Origin: Sandarakinorhabdus cyanobacteriorum
GTDB lineage: Bacteria; Pseudomonadota; Alphaproteobacteria; Sphingomonadales; Sphingomonadaceae
Assembly: GCF_002251755.1 (NCBI RefSeq)
Contig: NZ_NOXT01000089.1
Coordinates: 1-34,677, forward strand
Reading direction: 5' to 3'
DNA: 34,677 nucleotides
Shown here: piece after piece, positions 24,989 through 32,934 of the stretch
Layout: each line of letters begins with the position of its first letter
Position numbering within the stretch: position 1 is the stretch's first letter
Program-made: the position numbers and the translations under genes
Notes under the pieces: model-generated
Databases searched by the model: none
Told to the model about the DNA's origin: nothing
What the model saw: only the letters and a program-made list of their open reading frames with translations

Positions 24989-25058
24989 CCGCTCATGCCG
25001 AGCTTGTCGAGGCACGTACCGCATCGGGAGCGTGCCTCGACAAGCTCGGCATGAGCGG
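24989..25058. repeat. Perfect 28-bp inverted repeat (sphingomonad-type hairpin)
   Basis: Two perfectly complementary 28-base arms (24989-25016 and 25031-25058) flank a 14-nt loop. The arms contain GAGCTTGTCGAGGCACG and its complement. From general knowledge, intergenic hairpins built around GACAAGCTC/GAGCTTGTC are very common in Sphingomonadales genomes. It sits between convergent genes, where it could act as a two-way terminator. No T-run follows either arm directly. Confidence 0.85.
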
Positions 25059-25080
25059 TTCTATCAAATTGCAATCGAGT

Positions 25081-25911
25081 CTAGGCCGCGGCGATGGTGG
25101 TGCGGTGCAGGCGGCGCGCAAAGCCCTGGTAACCGCCGGTGGCGGCGTGCAGCACCGATCGATTGTCCCACATCACCAGCATGCCCGGCCGCCATGTGTG
25201 GCGATACTGGAACCGCTCCTGCCCCTGCCAGTGATAAAGCTCCATCAGCAGCGGCATCGCCTCGGCCTCGGCCATGCCCTCAAAGCCGATGATATAGCCC
25301 AGGCAGCCGAACAGGCCGGGGCGGCCGGTTTCGGGGTGCAGGCGGACGAACGGATGGGTCTGGGTGGCGCGGGCGGCGTCCGACGGGCGGATGTCCATCG
25401 ATCGGCCCTTGTCCTGCTCGCCATAGAAGCCGTCGGGGGCATAGGCACGCTGCGCCGAATGGATGGCCACCAGCCCCTCGACGCGGCCGCGCAGGCTGGC
25501 TGGCATCGCGTCCCACGCCATGTGCTGGTTGGCGAACAGCGTGTCGCCGCCCATTGGCGGGATTTCAATGCCATAAAGGCAGGTGCCGGCCGGCGGCCGG
25601 GCCTGGAAGCTCCAATCCGTGTGCCAGGATTCGGCAAAGATCGGCGCGGTCTCATCCGCCGCGCGCGCCACGGCGATGATATGGCGGCGGCCGGGGATCG
25701 GCGCGATGAACGGGTCTTCGCCAAAGCCGCCCATGGCCAGGGTGAAGCGTTCCAGATCATCGTCAGACAGGGCCTGATCCGGAAACACCAGCACATGATG
25801 CTGCAGCCAGGCGGCACGGATGGCGGCGATCTGTTCGGGCGCCAGCGCGGCGGAAAGATCAAGCCCGGTCACCACCGCACCGCAGGCCTGCCCGGTTGGT
25901 TCGATGTTCAT
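25081..25911 (-). CDS. TauD/TfdA-family Fe(II)/2-oxoglutarate dioxygenase
   Basis: The 276-residue protein has the facial triad HxD at H97 and D99 (WHTDWSF) and distal H255 in NRSVLHAATGG. R266 or R270 would bind 2-oxoglutarate. GGDTLFANQHMAWDAM is another family hallmark. It oxidises a substrate at the expense of 2-oxoglutarate and O2; relatives act on taurine, alkylsulfates or phenoxyacids. No sulfonate or transport genes are adjacent, so the substrate is open. It lies about 60 bp downstream of the methylmalonyl-CoA mutase gene on the same strand. Confidence 0.9.
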   Translation of the reverse strand: MNIEPTGQACGAVVTGLDLSAALAPEQIAAIRAAWLQHHVLVFPDQALSDDDLERFTLAMGGFGEDPFIAPIPGRRHIIAVARAADETAPIFAESWHTDWSFQARPPAGTCLYGIEIPPMGGDTLFANQHMAWDAMPASLRGRVEGLVAIHSAQRAYAPDGFYGEQDKGRSMDIRPSDAARATQTHPFVRLHPETGRPGLFGCLGYIIGFEGMAEAEAMPLLMELYHWQGQERFQYRHTWRPGMLVMWDNRSVLHAATGGYQGFARRLHRTTIAAA

Positions 25912-25971
25912 CGCCTGTCCTCCCCGCTGGCGATGGTGGCAGGGCGCCGCGGGAAGGACAAGATGCCGGGC

Positions 25972-28110
25972 TTATTCCGCCGCCTCGCTGAGCGGCGGCA
26001 GGTTGTGGCCCAGCAGGCGGAGCAGTTCGGCGGCGCTTTCGACGATGTTGGTGCCGGGGCCGAAGATGGCGAGCGTGCCGGCCTTGGTCAGGAACTCATA
26101 ATCCTGGGCTGGGATCACGCCGCCGGCGATGACCTTGATGTCGGGGCGGCCGGCGGCCTTCAGCTCGTTGATCAGCGCCGGCACCAGCGTCTTGTGGCCG
26201 GCGGCCAGGCTGGAGGCGGCGACGATGTCGACCTCCAATTGGATGGCCAGCGCCCGGGCTTCCTCCGGCGTCTGGAACAGCGGGCCAACGGTGGCATCAA
26301 AGCCCAGATCGGCCAGCGCCGTGCCGACCACCTTGGCACCGCGGTCGTGCCCGTCCTGCCCCATCTTCACGATCAGCACGCGGGGTTTGCGGCCCGTGCG
26401 GCGTTCGAACGCCTCCACGCCTTCGGCCACGCGCACATAGGCCGGATCGGCCTTGTAGGCATCGGCATAAACGCCCTTCACCATCTTCACGACGGCGGCA
26501 TGGCGGCCGAACACATCTTCCATGGCGGCCGAAATCTCGCCCAGGGTGCAGCGGGCGCGGGCACATTCGATGGCCAGCGCCAGCAGATTTTCGCTGCCGC
26601 GCGCACCCTGGCGCAGCGCCTCCAGAGTCGCCTCCACGCGGGCCGGATCGCGCGCGGCCTTCACCGCCTCGATGCGGGCGATCTGGCTGGCGCGGACGGC
26701 GACGTTGTCGACATCCAGCACCGGCACCTCGTCGGTGCTCGACGGCTTGTACTTGTTGACGCCAACAATCACCGTCTCGCCCATGTCGATGCCGGCCTGC
26801 TTGGCGGCGGCGGCGGCTTCGATGTTGAGCTTTGGCATGCCGCTTTCCACAGCCTTGGTCATGCCGCCCAGCGCCTCGACCTCGTCGATGATGGCCTGGG
26901 CGCCGTCCACCAGCTGCTTGGTCAGCGCCTCGACATAGTAACTGCCGCCCAAGGGGTCGACGACCTTGGTGATGCCGGCTTCTTCCTGCAGCACCAATTG
27001 CGTGTTGCGGGCGATGCGGGCGGAAAAATCGGTGGGCAGCGCGATGGCCTCATCCAGCGCATTGGTGTGCAGGCTCTGCGTGCCGCCCATCGCGGCGGCC
27101 AGCGCCTCGATCGTGGTGCGGATGACGTTGTTGTAGGGGTCCTGCTCCTGCAGCGAAACACCGGACGTCTGGCAGTGGGTGCGCAGCATCAGGCTGCGCG
27201 GATCCTTGGCGCCGAAATTGGTCATGATCCGCGCCCACAGGGTGCGAGCAGCGCGCAGTTTCGCCACTTCCATGAAGAAGTTCATGCCGATTGCGAAGAA
27301 GAAGGACAGACGGCCGGCAAATTCATCGACATCCAGGCCCTGCTTCTGCGCGGCGCGGACATATTCCATGCCATCGGCCAGCGTGTAGGCCAATTCCTGC
27401 AGCGCCGTCGCCCCGGCTTCGTGCATATGATAGCCGGAGATGGAAATGCTGTTGAATTTCGGCATGTTGCGCGCCGTGTGGGCGATGATGTCGGCCACGA
27501 TGCGCATCGAGGGTTCGGGCGGATAGATATAGGTGTTGCGGACCATGAACTCCTTCAGAATGTCGTTCTGAATGGTCCCATCCAGCTTGGCCTGCGGCAC
27601 GCCGGCTTCCTCGGCCGCGACGATGAAGAAGGCGAGGCAGGGGATGACGGCGCCGTTCATCGTCATCGAGACGGACATCTGGTCGAGCGGGATGCCGTCA
27701 AACAGGATCTTCATGTCCTCCACTGTGTCGATGGCGACACCGGCCTTGCCGACATCACCCGACACGCGCGGATGGTCCGAGTCATAACCGCGGTGGGTGG
27801 CGAGATCAAAGGCGACGGAAAGCCCCTTCTGCCCGGCGGCCAGGTTGCGGCGGTAGAAGGCGTTGGATTCTTCCGCCGTGGAGAAACCGGCATATTGGCG
27901 CACCGTCCACGGGCGGCCCGCATACATGGAGGCGCGCACCCCGCGCGTGAACGGCGCGAAGCCGGGCAGGCCCGGATCCCAGCCGGCCGTGTCCGCCTCG
28001 GTATAGAGCGGCTTGACGATGAAGCCTTCCGGGGTGTGCCAGTCCAGCGACTGCCCCTTCACTTCCTTCGCCGCCATCGCGGCCCACTGCTCTACCGTCG
28101 GCTTGGTCAT
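25972..28110 (-). CDS. scpA: Methylmalonyl-CoA mutase (single-chain type)
   Basis: This 712-residue enzyme interconverts (R)-methylmalonyl-CoA and succinyl-CoA with adenosylcobalamin, feeding propionyl-CoA carbon into the TCA cycle. The N-terminal barrel has [55 protein letters not shown] and [11 protein letters not shown]. The C-terminal cobalamin domain has the base-off motif [11 protein letters not shown] (His near 588), then SSLAAGH and GGVIPAQDY. Length fits single-chain homodimeric enzymes of alphaproteobacteria. ATG 28110 follows GGAGGG; the open frame continues ten codons upstream but lacks a better site. No propionyl-CoA carboxylase or G-protein chaperone gene is in the window. Confidence 0.96.
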   Translation of the reverse strand: MTKPTVEQWAAMAAKEVKGQSLDWHTPEGFIVKPLYTEADTAGWDPGLPGFAPFTRGVRASMYAGRPWTVRQYAGFSTAEESNAFYRRNLAAGQKGLSVAFDLATHRGYDSDHPRVSGDVGKAGVAIDTVEDMKILFDGIPLDQMSVSMTMNGAVIPCLAFFIVAAEEAGVPQAKLDGTIQNDILKEFMVRNTYIYPPEPSMRIVADIIAHTARNMPKFNSISISGYHMHEAGATALQELAYTLADGMEYVRAAQKQGLDVDEFAGRLSFFFAIGMNFFMEVAKLRAARTLWARIMTNFGAKDPRSLMLRTHCQTSGVSLQEQDPYNNVIRTTIEALAAAMGGTQSLHTNALDEAIALPTDFSARIARNTQLVLQEEAGITKVVDPLGGSYYVEALTKQLVDGAQAIIDEVEALGGMTKAVESGMPKLNIEAAAAAKQAGIDMGETVIVGVNKYKPSSTDEVPVLDVDNVAVRASQIARIEAVKAARDPARVEATLEALRQGARGSENLLALAIECARARCTLGEISAAMEDVFGRHAAVVKMVKGVYADAYKADPAYVRVAEGVEAFERRTGRKPRVLIVKMGQDGHDRGAKVVGTALADLGFDATVGPLFQTPEEARALAIQLEVDIVAASSLAAGHKTLVPALINELKAAGRPDIKVIAGGVIPAQDYEFLTKAGTLAIFGPGTNIVESAAELLRLLGHNLPPLSEAAE

Positions 28111-28218
28111 GCGTCCCTCCGTGTGGCCTTCCCAAGCCACTTGAGGAGGCCCGCGTCAACCAGCGCGACAAATAGGACGCAGCCTTGCCCTCCGGATGGT
28201 GTCGGCTAATCTGATCAC

Positions 28219-28752
28219 GTGGGCGATGAAGCAAACAAGTGGGGCGTGCTGCCGCCAAGTGGATGGATCGACCGGCTGGTCGCCACGGTGCGGCCGCCGG
28301 TGCTCTTGCTGAGCGCCAGTTCTGCCTTTGCCAATCCGCTCATCAGGAACGGCTGGCTGCCAGACACGATCGTGACGCCTGCGCTGGTCACATTCTGCGT
28401 TATCGGCGCGCTGCTCCTTGCGCTGACAATCTCACCGCGCACCCTCGATCGCTATCACGATCTCAACGAGATTTCAGGGAGTTATGGCGCGCTTCCCCGC
28501 CTGACCATTTCGCGCCGGTTCCGGGCAATGAGCCGGATACTGGACGGCGCGGCGCCGGCAGACGGTCCGGCCATGGCCGTCGGCCTCTTGTGCATGCTCT
28601 CGATTTTCATTGAGCAATTCCTGGTCGGGTCCGGGGACACCGGCAGCTTGATCGCTTTGGCGGGCTTTTTCCCGGTCGCGATGCTCTACAATCTCTACAA
28701 TCGCCGGGTGCCGCCTGACGTCTACATCGCGTGGCGACGCAGCCTTGAGTAA
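28219..28752 (+). CDS. Multi-pass membrane protein of unknown function
   Basis: The product is 177 residues from GTG 28219; no clear Shine-Dalgarno is visible. Hydrophobic segments include PVLLLSASSAFANPL, TPALVTFCVIGALLLALTI, AMAVGLLCMLSIFIEQFLV and SLIALAGFFPVAMLYNLY, which suggests three to four helices. A cytoplasmic loop has Arg-rich TISRRFRAMSRI. Codon use and base composition are less GC-biased than in flanking genes. Its stop codon is three bases from the stop of convergent glnD, with no terminator between. I recognise no family. Confidence 0.7.
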   Translation: MGDEANKWGVLPPSGWIDRLVATVRPPVLLLSASSAFANPLIRNGWLPDTIVTPALVTFCVIGALLLALTISPRTLDRYHDLNEISGSYGALPRLTISRRFRAMSRILDGAAPADGPAMAVGLLCMLSIFIEQFLVGSGDTGSLIALAGFFPVAMLYNLYNRRVPPDVYIAWRRSLE

Positions 28753-28755
28753 GCC

Positions 28756-31518
28756 CTACTCCGCCGCCTCGGCCAACGTCTCCACCTTCGGGCTGGCCGT
28801 CGCCGCAATCGCCAGCAGGCGTTTCTCGATGGTATTCAGGCGGGTGGGATTGTCGATCTTGGCGCCTGTGAGGTCGGTCACGTAAAATGTGTCCGTGGCC
28901 TTCTCGCCATAGGTGGCGACATGGGCGCTGTGGATGGTCAGCTTTTGCTGGAACAGGCCGTTGGTCAGCGCATAGAGCAAAGCCGGCCGGTCAGAGGCGT
29001 TGACCTCGATCACCGTGTAGCGGTTGCTGGCCTTGTTATCGATCAGCACGCGCGGCTCCACGCGGAACAGCTCGGCCTTGCGGCGCGCAAGCGGGCGGGC
29101 GGCGAGCTTGCCGGCCAGGCGCACCCGGCCGGTCAGCACATCCTCGATGTTGCGTTTCAGCCGGGCGAGCTGCGAAGGTTCGGCAAAGGGCTGGCCCAAG
29201 GGATCGAGCACGACGAAATTGTCGAGCGCCATGCCATCGCGGGTGGTGTGGATGCGGGCATCGAAGATGTTGCCGCCGGCCAGCGAAATGGCGCCGGCGA
29301 TGCGATAGAAGAGGCCGGGGTGATCGGTGGCATAAATGGCCACCAGCGTGGTGCCGCTGGCGGCATCAGGCGTGCAGGCGATGGCGAGCGGCGCGTCGGC
29401 CGCGCTGGCCACCAGCGCGGCGTTGGCCACCAGCACCTCATGCGCTTCGGCGATCCAGTAGCTGTCGGCAAAGCGGCGGGCATAGGCGGCGAAGCGCGGC
29501 TCCGGCCAAGCCAGCGCGGCCTTCAGCGCGGCCTGCTTGGCGGCAATCCGTTCGGCGCGGCCGGTCTGCTTGTGGCCCAGGCGCAGCACCTCCTCGGCGG
29601 CTTCATAGAGCTCGCGCAGCAGCTGCGCCTTCCAGCCGTTCCACACGCCGGGGCCAACGGCGCGAATGTCCACCACCGTCAGGATCAGCAGCAGGCGCAG
29701 CCGCTCCGGGCTGGCGACGGCGGCGGCGAAATCGAGGATCGTCTTGAAATCCGAAAGGTCGCGCTTGAAGGCGGTGCGGCTCATCAGCAGGTGATATTCC
29801 ACCAGCCAGGCCACGGTTTCGGTTTCGGCCGGGGACAGGCCAAAGCGCGGGCACAGCCGCCGCGCCACCTCGGCACCCAGCTGGCTGTGATCGCCGCCGC
29901 GCCCCTTGGCGATATCGTGCAGCAGCACCGCCACGTGCAGCACGCGGCGATCGATCAGCTGGTGGATGATCGCAGAGGACAGGCTGTGATCGCCCTTCAG
30001 CTCGCCGCGTTCGATGCGCGCCACCAGGCCGATGGCGCGGATCGTGTGCTCGTCCACCGTATAGTGGTGGTACATGTCATATTGCATCTGCGCCACGACA
30101 CGGCCGAAATCGGGCACGAAGCGGCCGAACACGCCAGCCTCGTTCATCCACCTCAGCACGGTTTCGGGATCGCGCGGGGATGTGAGCACCGACAGGAACA
30201 GCGCGTTGGCGGTCTTGTCGCGGCGGATGCGGTCATCGATCAGCGCGGCATCGCGGGCGGCGGCGCGCATGGCGAGCGGGTGGATGGTCAGCCCCTCGCT
30301 GTCGGCCAGCGCGAACATCTCGATCAGGCGCACCGGGTCTTCGCGGAAAAACTCGTCCGACGGCACGCCGATCTGGCCGCGCCGCAAGGTGAAGCCCTTC
30401 AGGCGCGACGGCCGGCGGGTGAGCGTGGGCAGCCAGGCCAGCCGCGCGGTCGATTCATCCAGATGGGCGAGGAACAGCCCGGTCAGATCGCCGACCGATT
30501 TCGCCATCAGGAAATAATGGCGCATGAAGCGTTCCACCGCGCTCATGTTCTCGCGGTTGGCATAGCGCAGGCGGATGGCCAGCTCGCGCTGCACATCGAA
30601 GGTCAGGCGTTCCTCGGCGCGGCCGGTGATGTGATGCAGCATGATGCGCACCGACCACAGGAAGCTTTCGGCGCGGCGGAACTGGCGCAGCTCGTCGGCG
30701 GTGAGCAGCCCTTTGTCGACGAGGTCGGCCACGCTGTCGACCTGGTGCAGATATTTGCCGATCCAGAACAGCGCGTGCAGGTCGCGCAGGCCGCCCTTGC
30801 CCTCTTTCAGATTGGGTTCAACGACATAGCGGCTGTCGCCCATGCGCTGGTGCCGGGCTTCACGCTCGGCCAGTTTTTCGGCAACGAATGCGCGGGTGGT
30901 GCCCTGCACAACCTCGCGGCGGAAACGGTTCGCGGCTTCGGCATAGAGCGCCTGGTCGCCCCAGACGAAGCGCGCCTCCAGAAAGGCGGTACAGATCGTC
31001 ATGTCGGCCTTGGACATGCGCACCATGTCATCGAGGCTGCGGGTGGCGTGGCCCAGCTTCAGGCCCAGATCCCACAGCAGATAGAGCAGGGTTTCGATGA
31101 CCTGCTCGCCCCACGGCGTCTGCTTCCACGGCGTGAGGAACACGATGTCGACATCGGAAAACGGCGCCATCTGGCCGCGGCCGTAACCACCGACGGCCGC
31201 CAGCGCCAGCCGTTCGGACTGGGTGGGATTGGCCAGCGGATAGAAACGCTCCACCACGGTGTCGCAGGCGAGGCGCAGGATCTGATCGACCAGGAAGCTT
31301 TGTGCGGCGGCATGTTCGAGGCCGCGGCCGGGCTGGCGTTCCAGCCGCTGGGCGATTTCGGCGCGGCCGGCGACCAGCGCGCCGCGCAGCGTGTCGGCCA
31401 GATATTGCCGGCGGGCCGGCAGCGCATCCAGCCGCGCCATGCCGGCGGCCAGTTCGTCGGCCAGCTGGCGGCGATCGATGATCGCGCGGCGGTTGCTGAT
31501 GCTGTCGTGCGGGTTCAT
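28756..31518 (-). CDS. glnD: [Protein-PII] uridylyltransferase/uridylyl-removing enzyme
   Basis: This 920-residue protein is the nitrogen sensor that uridylylates PII at low glutamine and removes UMP at high glutamine. The nucleotidyltransferase motif GGYGRGQMAPFSDVDIVF (110-127) has D122 and D124. A GlnD-type central region follows, with GKGGLRDLHALFW. The HD domain has LLHDIAKGRGGDHS near 531-544. Two C-terminal ACT domains begin near 724 (LVAIYATDHPGLFYRIAGAI) and 829 (VIEVNASDRPALLYALTNGL). All catalytic elements look intact. ATG 31518 is chosen over a longer open frame reaching 31605. The dipeptide epimerase gene ends 40 bp upstream on the same strand. Confidence 0.96.
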   Translation of the reverse strand: MNPHDSISNRRAIIDRRQLADELAAGMARLDALPARRQYLADTLRGALVAGRAEIAQRLERQPGRGLEHAAAQSFLVDQILRLACDTVVERFYPLANPTQSERLALAAVGGYGRGQMAPFSDVDIVFLTPWKQTPWGEQVIETLLYLLWDLGLKLGHATRSLDDMVRMSKADMTICTAFLEARFVWGDQALYAEAANRFRREVVQGTTRAFVAEKLAEREARHQRMGDSRYVVEPNLKEGKGGLRDLHALFWIGKYLHQVDSVADLVDKGLLTADELRQFRRAESFLWSVRIMLHHITGRAEERLTFDVQRELAIRLRYANRENMSAVERFMRHYFLMAKSVGDLTGLFLAHLDESTARLAWLPTLTRRPSRLKGFTLRRGQIGVPSDEFFREDPVRLIEMFALADSEGLTIHPLAMRAAARDAALIDDRIRRDKTANALFLSVLTSPRDPETVLRWMNEAGVFGRFVPDFGRVVAQMQYDMYHHYTVDEHTIRAIGLVARIERGELKGDHSLSSAIIHQLIDRRVLHVAVLLHDIAKGRGGDHSQLGAEVARRLCPRFGLSPAETETVAWLVEYHLLMSRTAFKRDLSDFKTILDFAAAVASPERLRLLLILTVVDIRAVGPGVWNGWKAQLLRELYEAAEEVLRLGHKQTGRAERIAAKQAALKAALAWPEPRFAAYARRFADSYWIAEAHEVLVANAALVASAADAPLAIACTPDAASGTTLVAIYATDHPGLFYRIAGAISLAGGNIFDARIHTTRDGMALDNFVVLDPLGQPFAEPSQLARLKRNIEDVLTGRVRLAGKLAARPLARRKAELFRVEPRVLIDNKASNRYTVIEVNASDRPALLYALTNGLFQQKLTIHSAHVATYGEKATDTFYVTDLTGAKIDNPTRLNTIEKRLLAIAATASPKVETLAEAAE

Positions 31519-31558
31519 GCCATGCGACGATAGAGGGATTTGGCCCGGCTGGCCACCA

Positions 31559-32551
31559 TCAGCCCCACAGCGCCGCTTGCGGGGGATAGACGTCACTGCC
31601 GGCAAAGGTCAGGCCATGCGGCCGGTCGCGGATCAAGAGCGGGCCATCCAGATCGGCATAGCTGCCCTGCATCGCCACCAGGAAGGCGGGCGCGATGGCC
31701 AGGCTGGTGCACAACATGCACCCGGTCATCAGCCCCAGGCCGCGGGTGGCTGCGGCATGGCGCAGGGCCAGCGCCTCGGTCAGGCCGCCGGCCTTGTCCA
31801 GCTTGATGTTGATGAAGCGGTAACGGGCCACCACGGCATCGAGGCTGGAGCGGTCGTGGCAGCTTTCATCGGCACACAGGGGCACGGCGGCGGTGATGCC
31901 GTCCAACTCGGCATCGCGGCCGGCGGGCACCGGCTGTTCGACCAGCTCCACCCCCAGCGGCGCCAGCCGGGCCAGCGTGCGCTCCACATCGGTGCCGCCC
32001 CAGGCTTCATTGGCATCAACGATCAGCCGGGCATCGGGCGCGGCCCGGCGCACGGCGGCCAGCCGCGCGACATCGCCATCGGGCCCGTCGGCGCTGCCCA
32101 GCTTGATCTTCAACAGCTCCCGACCGCGCGCGGCGGTGGCAGCGGCAGCCATGGCATCAATATCGCCGACGCTGATGGTATAGGCGGTGAGCATCGGTTG
32201 CGGCACCGGCAGGCCCAGCCGCTGCCACACGCGGGTGCCGGTCTGCTTGGCCTCCAGATCCCACAGCGCGCAATCGGCGGCGTTGCGCGCTGCGCCGGCC
32301 GGCAGCAGCACCAGAAGATCGGCGCGGCTGGCCCCGGCGGCGATGGCATCGGCGACGCCGTGCAGCGCGGCCAGCGCGGCCTCGGCACTGTCGCCCTTGT
32401 AATAGATCGCGGTGCCCTCCCCCCGGCCCACGGCGGCGCCGTCGCGGATTTCGGCAACCACCACATCCACATGGGTCTTGGCCCCGCGTGAAATGGTGAA
32501 GCTGCCTTCCACGGGAAAGCGTTCGATGCGGGCGTCAAGCTGGCGGGCCAT
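31559..32551 (-). CDS. L-Ala-D/L-Glu-type dipeptide epimerase (enolase superfamily)
   Basis: This 330-residue protein shows the full dipeptide epimerase pattern: catalytic KxK at K148 and K150 (LKIKLG), metal ligands D179 (VDANEAW), E205 (VEQP) and D228 (ADES), second catalytic Lys K250 (NIKLDKAGG), and the DLDG motif at 300-303, whose DxD grips the dipeptide amino group. Such enzymes epimerise L-Ala-D-Glu released from peptidoglycan, or related substrates such as N-acyl glutamate. It lies upstream of glnD and may share its transcript. The gene symbol is left open because several names exist for subfamilies. Confidence 0.9.
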   Translation of the reverse strand: MARQLDARIERFPVEGSFTISRGAKTHVDVVVAEIRDGAAVGRGEGTAIYYKGDSAEAALAALHGVADAIAAGASRADLLVLLPAGAARNAADCALWDLEAKQTGTRVWQRLGLPVPQPMLTAYTISVGDIDAMAAAATAARGRELLKIKLGSADGPDGDVARLAAVRRAAPDARLIVDANEAWGGTDVERTLARLAPLGVELVEQPVPAGRDAELDGITAAVPLCADESCHDRSSLDAVVARYRFINIKLDKAGGLTEALALRHAAATRGLGLMTGCMLCTSLAIAPAFLVAMQGSYADLDGPLLIRDRPHGLTFAGSDVYPPQAALWG

Positions 32552-32628
32552 GGCCTGCCCTTGGCGCAGACCGGCCCGGCCCGCAACAGGCTTTGCGCTT
32601 GGCCGGCCGCTGGGGCATGCTCGCCCGC

Positions 32629-32934
32629 ATGAGCGAGGATCCGGATGTTGAACTGGATGCCGTGGCCACCGTGTCGCGCATCACCGCCCTGGAAATGCTG
32701 GTGCGCCAGATCATGATCGTGCAGCTGCGCATCCTCGACAAGATGGGCGAGATCAAGCTGACGCCGGATTATGTGCAGACGGTGGCCAAGGCCTATGCCG
32801 AAAAGGTGGATGAAAGCCCGATCATCGAAAGCACCAGCCCGGATGTGAATTACGAATTCAAGCTGAACGTGCTTCACAATCTGGAGCGGTTCTTTGACGA
32901 TCTGGAACGGCACGTGAAAGACAACCCGGTGTGA
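32629..32934 (+). CDS. Small helical protein coupled to TIR gene
   Basis: The product is 101 residues from ATG 32629 (MSEDPDVELDAV). It is acidic and predicted mostly helical: ITALEMLVRQIMIVQLRILDKM, TPDYVQTVAKAYAEKV and LNVLHNLERFFDDLERHV. There is no signal peptide or membrane helix. Its stop overlaps the GTG start of the TIR-TPR gene (GTGA), which points to translational coupling. It could be a partner or regulator of the TIR protein, by context only. An in-frame ATG at 32617 is possible. I recognise no family. Confidence 0.75.
   Translation: MSEDPDVELDAVATVSRITALEMLVRQIMIVQLRILDKMGEIKLTPDYVQTVAKAYAEKVDESPIIESTSPDVNYEFKLNVLHNLERFFDDLERHVKDNPV

Noticed and set aside
24976-28209. A 1,077-codon open frame on the plus strand
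   Set aside because: It is antisense to the TauD-type and methylmalonyl-CoA mutase genes and even crosses the hairpin repeat. Its composition is that of a shadow frame.
28111-28218. A cobalamin riboswitch near methylmalonyl-CoA mutase
   Set aside because: The leader is too short and no B12-box-like sequence is visible.
28921-31533. An 870-codon open frame on the plus strand
   Set aside because: It is antisense to glnD, whose domains are unmistakable.
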